A stretch of DNA of 54,409 nt, from the NCBI GenBank assembly GCA_023450615.1, contig JAEXGT010000002.1:1-54409 (forward strand), in the 5' to 3' direction. A model generated the notes under the pieces. The model was not told the DNA's origin. It ran no database searches and saw only the letters and a program-made list of their open reading frames with translations. The translations under genes were made by a program, and so were the position numbers. Shown in pieces: positions 51,440-54,409 of the stretch. The stretch is from Pseudomonadota bacterium (GTDB lineage: Bacteria > Pseudomonadota > Alphaproteobacteria > Rhizobiales > Beijerinckiaceae). The first letter of the stretch is position 1. Every line of letters begins with the position of its first letter.

Positions 51440-53449
51440 ATGACGCAGGTTGCAAAACCGTCTCATTACCGCCTTGAGCTTCAGGGCCTCCGAGCAATCG
51501 GGGCTTTTCTGGTTGCGATATTTCACATCTGGTTCGGGCGTGTCTCAGGCGGTGTCGACGTCTTCTTCGTCGTTTCCGGATATCTGATTACAGGCTCCCT
51601 CTATAAGGAACTGCAGAGAAGCCAGACGATCAACGTCATCGCCTTCTGGTGGCGGATCGCCAAGCGGCTGGCTCCGCTGGCCTATATCGTTCTTGCCGCG
51701 ACATGGTGCGCCGCGTGGCTATGGCTTCCCGAGACCATGTGGGGAGGCTTCATCAAGGAGCTGCGCCACAGTGCATTGAGCATCGAGAACATCAAGCTGA
51801 TGATGAACTCGGTGGACTATCTTGAGCGAAATTCAGTTCCTAGCGCGGTTCAGCAATTCTGGGCTTTGTCCATTCAGGTTCAGTTCTATGCGATCTGGCC
51901 TTTCCTGCTCCTGGCTTGCGTCGTCATCAGCCGGAAAATCGCGCTGGGCGCTGCGTTCTACCTGTCCTGCATCGGCGTCCTGCTGCTGGCCTCCTTCGCA
52001 TATTCCGTTCTGACAACGAGCAGCTCCCCGGCTCCTGCCTATTTCGATCCATTCGCACGCCTCTGGGAGTTCGCCCTGGGCGGCATGGCCGCCATCGCCC
52101 TTCCTCACCTTAAGATCCCGGCGAGTATCCGCATGCCCGCCGGTTGGATCGGGCTGGCCGCGGTCATCAGCTGCGGCTTCGTGCTTCCCGCATCCGCCAA
52201 GTTCCCGGGATATGTGGCCCTGTGGCCGACACTCGGGGCCGTTTTGATTCTGTTGTCAGGAGGAGGCGGGATGCGCTTCGGGGCCGACAGGCTCCTGAGC
52301 GCCAAGCCTCTGGCTGCTCTCGGTGAGTTGTCGTTCGGTTTCTATCTCTGGCATTGGCCGGTTCTGGTCTTCGTATTGCTGATCAGAAACAAGGTCCAGG
52401 CCGACCTCATCGACGGAGCGGCTGTGATCGTCATCAGCCTTTCCCTGGCTTATTTGACGGATCGGTTGCTCAATAAGTCATTGGCTGGGCTCTCTCTTGA
52501 GAATCCGGCGGCAATGCTTCGCCCCAGTAAGGCCGTGGTCGCATCCATCGCGGCCCTCGGATTAGCGGTCAGTTGGGTTTCCATGACCAGCATCCATGAG
52601 AAGCGGCAGCACCGTGATGCGGCAGATCGCAACCGCGAGCAAAGAAACGCAGCGCTCATACCTGCTGAAGCCGCCCGCGATGCTGCCCGGAACAAGAAAG
52701 ACAAGTGCAACCAAAACGTGAAAAATCCGGAATTGATCACTTGCACTTATGGAAAGCAGTCCGAGTATTCGAAGACGATCGCGCTCGTTGGTGGGTCTCA
52801 TTCCGGGCACTGGCTTCCTGCACTCGAGAAGCTTGCCGAGGAGAATGCTTGGCGGATCATTCTTGCGACCAAGAATTCATGTCCACTCATCGAGGATGAG
52901 AGGCTCGATCCAAGCTGCAAGACTTGGAACGAAGCCTTGCTTCAGAGATTGGCAGAGGTGAAACCTGACGCCGTCTTTACGACCTCCACGCGCCCGAACG
53001 GAGGCCGGCTAAATGACGATGATAGTGGGGATTTCAACGAGAAGGCCTTGGAGCATGTGCCGGATGGCTATGTCATCCAATGGAAGCGCTTGGGTGACAT
53101 AGGGGTCAAGGTTGTTGCGGTGCGTGACAATCCCTGGATGAAATTCAACGTTCCCAGATGTCTCGATGGCGTTCCTTCTCCCGGCATCAATTGCGGCAGG
53201 TTGCGCGCCGATGTGTTGAGCGAAGTCGATCCAACCTCGAAACTGCCGCCACTTCCTCACGTCGCGTTTATCGATCTGACCGATCAGTTCTGCGACGAAA
53301 CCATGTGCCCTCCCATCAAGAACGATATGATCATCTACAGGGATGCGCATCACTTGACCTCGACCTATGCGAGGGGCATCGCGAAAGAGCTCGGATTGAA
53401 AATGCAGCAGGTCCGACCGGACCTCTTCATGGGTGAGCCGAAGTCCTAA
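51440..53449 (+). CDS. Acyltransferase 3 (OafA-like) with C-terminal SGNH domain, copy 1
   Basis: 669 residues from ATG 51440. The start matches the position used by the downstream paralogue; ATG 51398 is an alternative. Acyltransferase-3 domain (~10-350), ten or so membrane helices, with YRLELQGLRAIGAFLVAIFHIWFGRVSGGVDVFFVVSGYLITG (the H of the FHIW motif is likely catalytic) and SFGFYLWHWPVLVF. Then an SGNH hydrolase-like domain (~440-650) with VGGSHSGHWLPAL and YRDAHHLTSTYARGIA. This architecture transfers acetyl to surface glycans such as O-antigen, peptidoglycan or exopolysaccharide. Inner membrane with a periplasmic C-domain. Confidence 0.92.
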   Translation: MTQVAKPSHYRLELQGLRAIGAFLVAIFHIWFGRVSGGVDVFFVVSGYLITGSLYKELQRSQTINVIAFWWRIAKRLAPLAYIVLAATWCAAWLWLPETMWGGFIKELRHSALSIENIKLMMNSVDYLERNSVPSAVQQFWALSIQVQFYAIWPFLLLACVVISRKIALGAAFYLSCIGVLLLASFAYSVLTTSSSPAPAYFDPFARLWEFALGGMAAIALPHLKIPASIRMPAGWIGLAAVISCGFVLPASAKFPGYVALWPTLGAVLILLSGGGGMRFGADRLLSAKPLAALGELSFGFYLWHWPVLVFVLLIRNKVQADLIDGAAVIVISLSLAYLTDRLLNKSLAGLSLENPAAMLRPSKAVVASIAALGLAVSWVSMTSIHEKRQHRDAADRNREQRNAALIPAEAARDAARNKKDKCNQNVKNPELITCTYGKQSEYSKTIALVGGSHSGHWLPALEKLAEENAWRIILATKNSCPLIEDERLDPSCKTWNEALLQRLAEVKPDAVFTTSTRPNGGRLNDDDSGDFNEKALEHVPDGYVIQWKRLGDIGVKVVAVRDNPWMKFNVPRCLDGVPSPGINCGRLRADVLSEVDPTSKLPPLPHVAFIDLTDQFCDETMCPPIKNDMIIYRDAHHLTSTYARGIAKELGLKMQQVRPDLFMGEPKS

Positions 53450-53483
53450 GCGCACATTTCGAGCAAAGTGGGCAAAGCAGTAA

Positions 53484-53515
53484 GCGCCGAATGGAAGCGT
53501 TCCGGCGCCTGTTTT
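53484..53515 (+). terminator. Terminator-like hairpin after acyltransferase copy 1
   Basis: GCGCCG (53484-53489) pairs with CGGCGC (53503-53508), extendable by AA/TT with one bulge, then CTGTTTTATT. It lies 35 bp after the stop. The remainder of the 53450-53793 gap holds no gene I can support. Confidence 0.55.
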
Positions 53516-53701
53516 ATTGAGATTGTGCTTGGCAGCCCCATCATCGTTTCGATGACGACCGGGCCCCTGCCTGCCGCAGCATGTCCGCGTGTCCAAGCCC
53601 GCATGCCCGCCGCTTGCGAAGTCGATCATGCGCATTCCGGGGACGGCCGCAGCCTGAATGCCTGCAGGCGAAATCCTCGGTTTTCGCCAGCGAGCCTTGG
53701 C

Positions 53702-53717
53702 TTAGGGAATCCTTAAC
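53702..53717 (+). promoter_or_regulatory. CtrA-like box upstream of acyltransferase copy 2
   Basis: TTAGGGAATCCTTAAC differs from TTAA-N7-TTAAC at one base. It occupies the same place relative to the conserved 29-bp block (53713-53741) as in copy 1. Confidence 0.5.
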
Positions 53718-53793
53718 TATGATTTGCAATCTGTAACGTTAATCTGTTGTCAAAAAGCCATGCTAATGGACATGGCAAAACTGGGGATCTGCC

Positions 53794-54409
53794 TTGATCG
53801 CGACTTCGGTTGAGAAACCATCCCATTACCGCTCCGACCTTCAAGGTCTTCGGGCGATCGGGGCTTTTCTGGTTGCGATATTTCACATCTGGTTCGGGCG
53901 TGTCTCCGGCGGTGTCGACGTCTTCTTCGTCGTTTCCGGATATCTGATTACAGGCTCCCTCTATAAGGAAGTGCAGAGAAGCCAGACGATCAACGTCATC
54001 GCCTTCTGGTGGCGGATCGCCAAGCGGCTGGCTCCTCTAGCCTATATCGTTCTTGCCGCGACATGGTGCGCCGCGTGGCTATGGCTTCCCGAAACCATGT
54101 GGGGAGGCTTCATCAAGGAACTGCGCCACAGCGCATTGAGCATCGAGAACATCAAGTTGATGATGGATTCGGTCGATTATCTCGATCGTTCCAACATCCC
54201 CAGCGCGGTTCAGCAATTCTGGGCCCTGTCGGTCCAGGTGCAGTTCTACGCCGTATGGCCTTTTCTTATTCTCGCATGCGCCAGCGTGGCGAAGCGCATC
54301 AGGTCGACCAGGAAGGCGTTGATAGTCGGCCTGGGCTTAGTGCTTCTGGCGTCTTTCGCGTATTCCGTCATCACCACCCGCCAAGCACCCGCCTTCGCCT
54401 ATTTCGACC
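53794..54409 (+). CDS. Acyltransferase 3 (OafA-like), copy 2, cut by window end
   Basis: 205 codons visible from TTG 53794 (GGGGAT ahead); an in-frame stop at 53764 rules out an earlier start. The N-terminal domain is like copy 1 (EKPSHYRSDLQGLRAIGAFLVAIFH and onward). Bases 53857-54165 equal 51497-51805 except for 8 mismatches, while flanks are only about three-quarters identical, so it is a paralogue with a conversion tract. The 3' part lies outside the window. Confidence 0.88.
   Translation, partial: MIATSVEKPSHYRSDLQGLRAIGAFLVAIFHIWFGRVSGGVDVFFVVSGYLITGSLYKEVQRSQTINVIAFWWRIAKRLAPLAYIVLAATWCAAWLWLPETMWGGFIKELRHSALSIENIKLMMDSVDYLDRSNIPSAVQQFWALSVQVQFYAVWPFLILACASVAKRIRSTRKALIVGLGLVLLASFAYSVITTRQAPAFAYFD

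Noticed and set aside
53468..53716. 82-codon frame between the two acyltransferase genes
   Set aside because: It overlaps the terminator-like hairpin, has no ribosome site, and no similarity to known small proteins was seen.

Overview
The window is GC-rich chromosomal DNA of an alphaproteobacterium, most likely a member of the Hyphomicrobiales (Rhizobiales). A Methylobacteriaceae/Microvirga-type genome is my best guess, from gene content and order: ctaC-ctaD-ctaB-coxF-like-ctaG-ctaE-DUF983-SURF1-thrC-M16, a DUF1127 protein, DUF3297, invasion-locus-B and DUF4424 families, and Hyphomicrobiales-type palindromic repeats. This placement is inference from families, not a database match. No tRNA, rRNA, CRISPR array, prophage or insertion sequence was recognised.

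Left part (1-19 kb) is mixed accessory and housekeeping DNA. It opens with a truncated RTX calcium-binding exoprotein gene. Next come a tryptophan-to-kynurenine pair (tryptophan 2,3-dioxygenase and a kynureninase-like enzyme), a divergent MarR / DUF1428-VOC locus with a perfect 12-bp palindrome in the promoter, two small secreted proteins, a threonine dehydratase-like enzyme, a membrane-anchored hemerythrin-like protein, a SsuABC/TauABC-type ABC importer of unknown substrate, and several small envelope proteins.

Middle part (19-34 kb) has a DMT exporter and a LysR regulator that face each other and share a 17-bp promoter element. It continues with DUF1127 and DUF937 genes, a MATE exporter coupled to a CPA2 (Kef-type) antiporter, and ispH-thrB-rnhA. 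A Prx5 peroxiredoxin, a DsbD-N-domain protein, YqgE and a large 7TMR-PAS-GGDEF-EAL sensor follow.

The 34-43 kb block is one leftward run of cytochrome c oxidase genes (subunits II, I, III, heme O synthase, Cox11, SURF1 and a 52-residue CoxF-like protein) running into thrC and an M16 protease. With thrB and the threonine dehydratase-like gene elsewhere in the window, threonine metabolism is well represented.

Right part (43-54 kb) has an invasion-locus-B protein, a lipoprotein, a CorC/HlyC-type protein and a tandem glycine riboswitch ahead of gcvT-gcvH-osmC-gcvPA-gcvPB. An OsmC-type thiol peroxidase gene inside the glycine-cleavage operon is the most suggestive arrangement here. The window ends in two tandem acyltransferase-3 paralogues (the second cut by the window end). 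Both carry CtrA-like TTAA-N7-TTAA promoter boxes, and they share a sharply bounded 309-bp tract of about 97% identity that looks like gene conversion.
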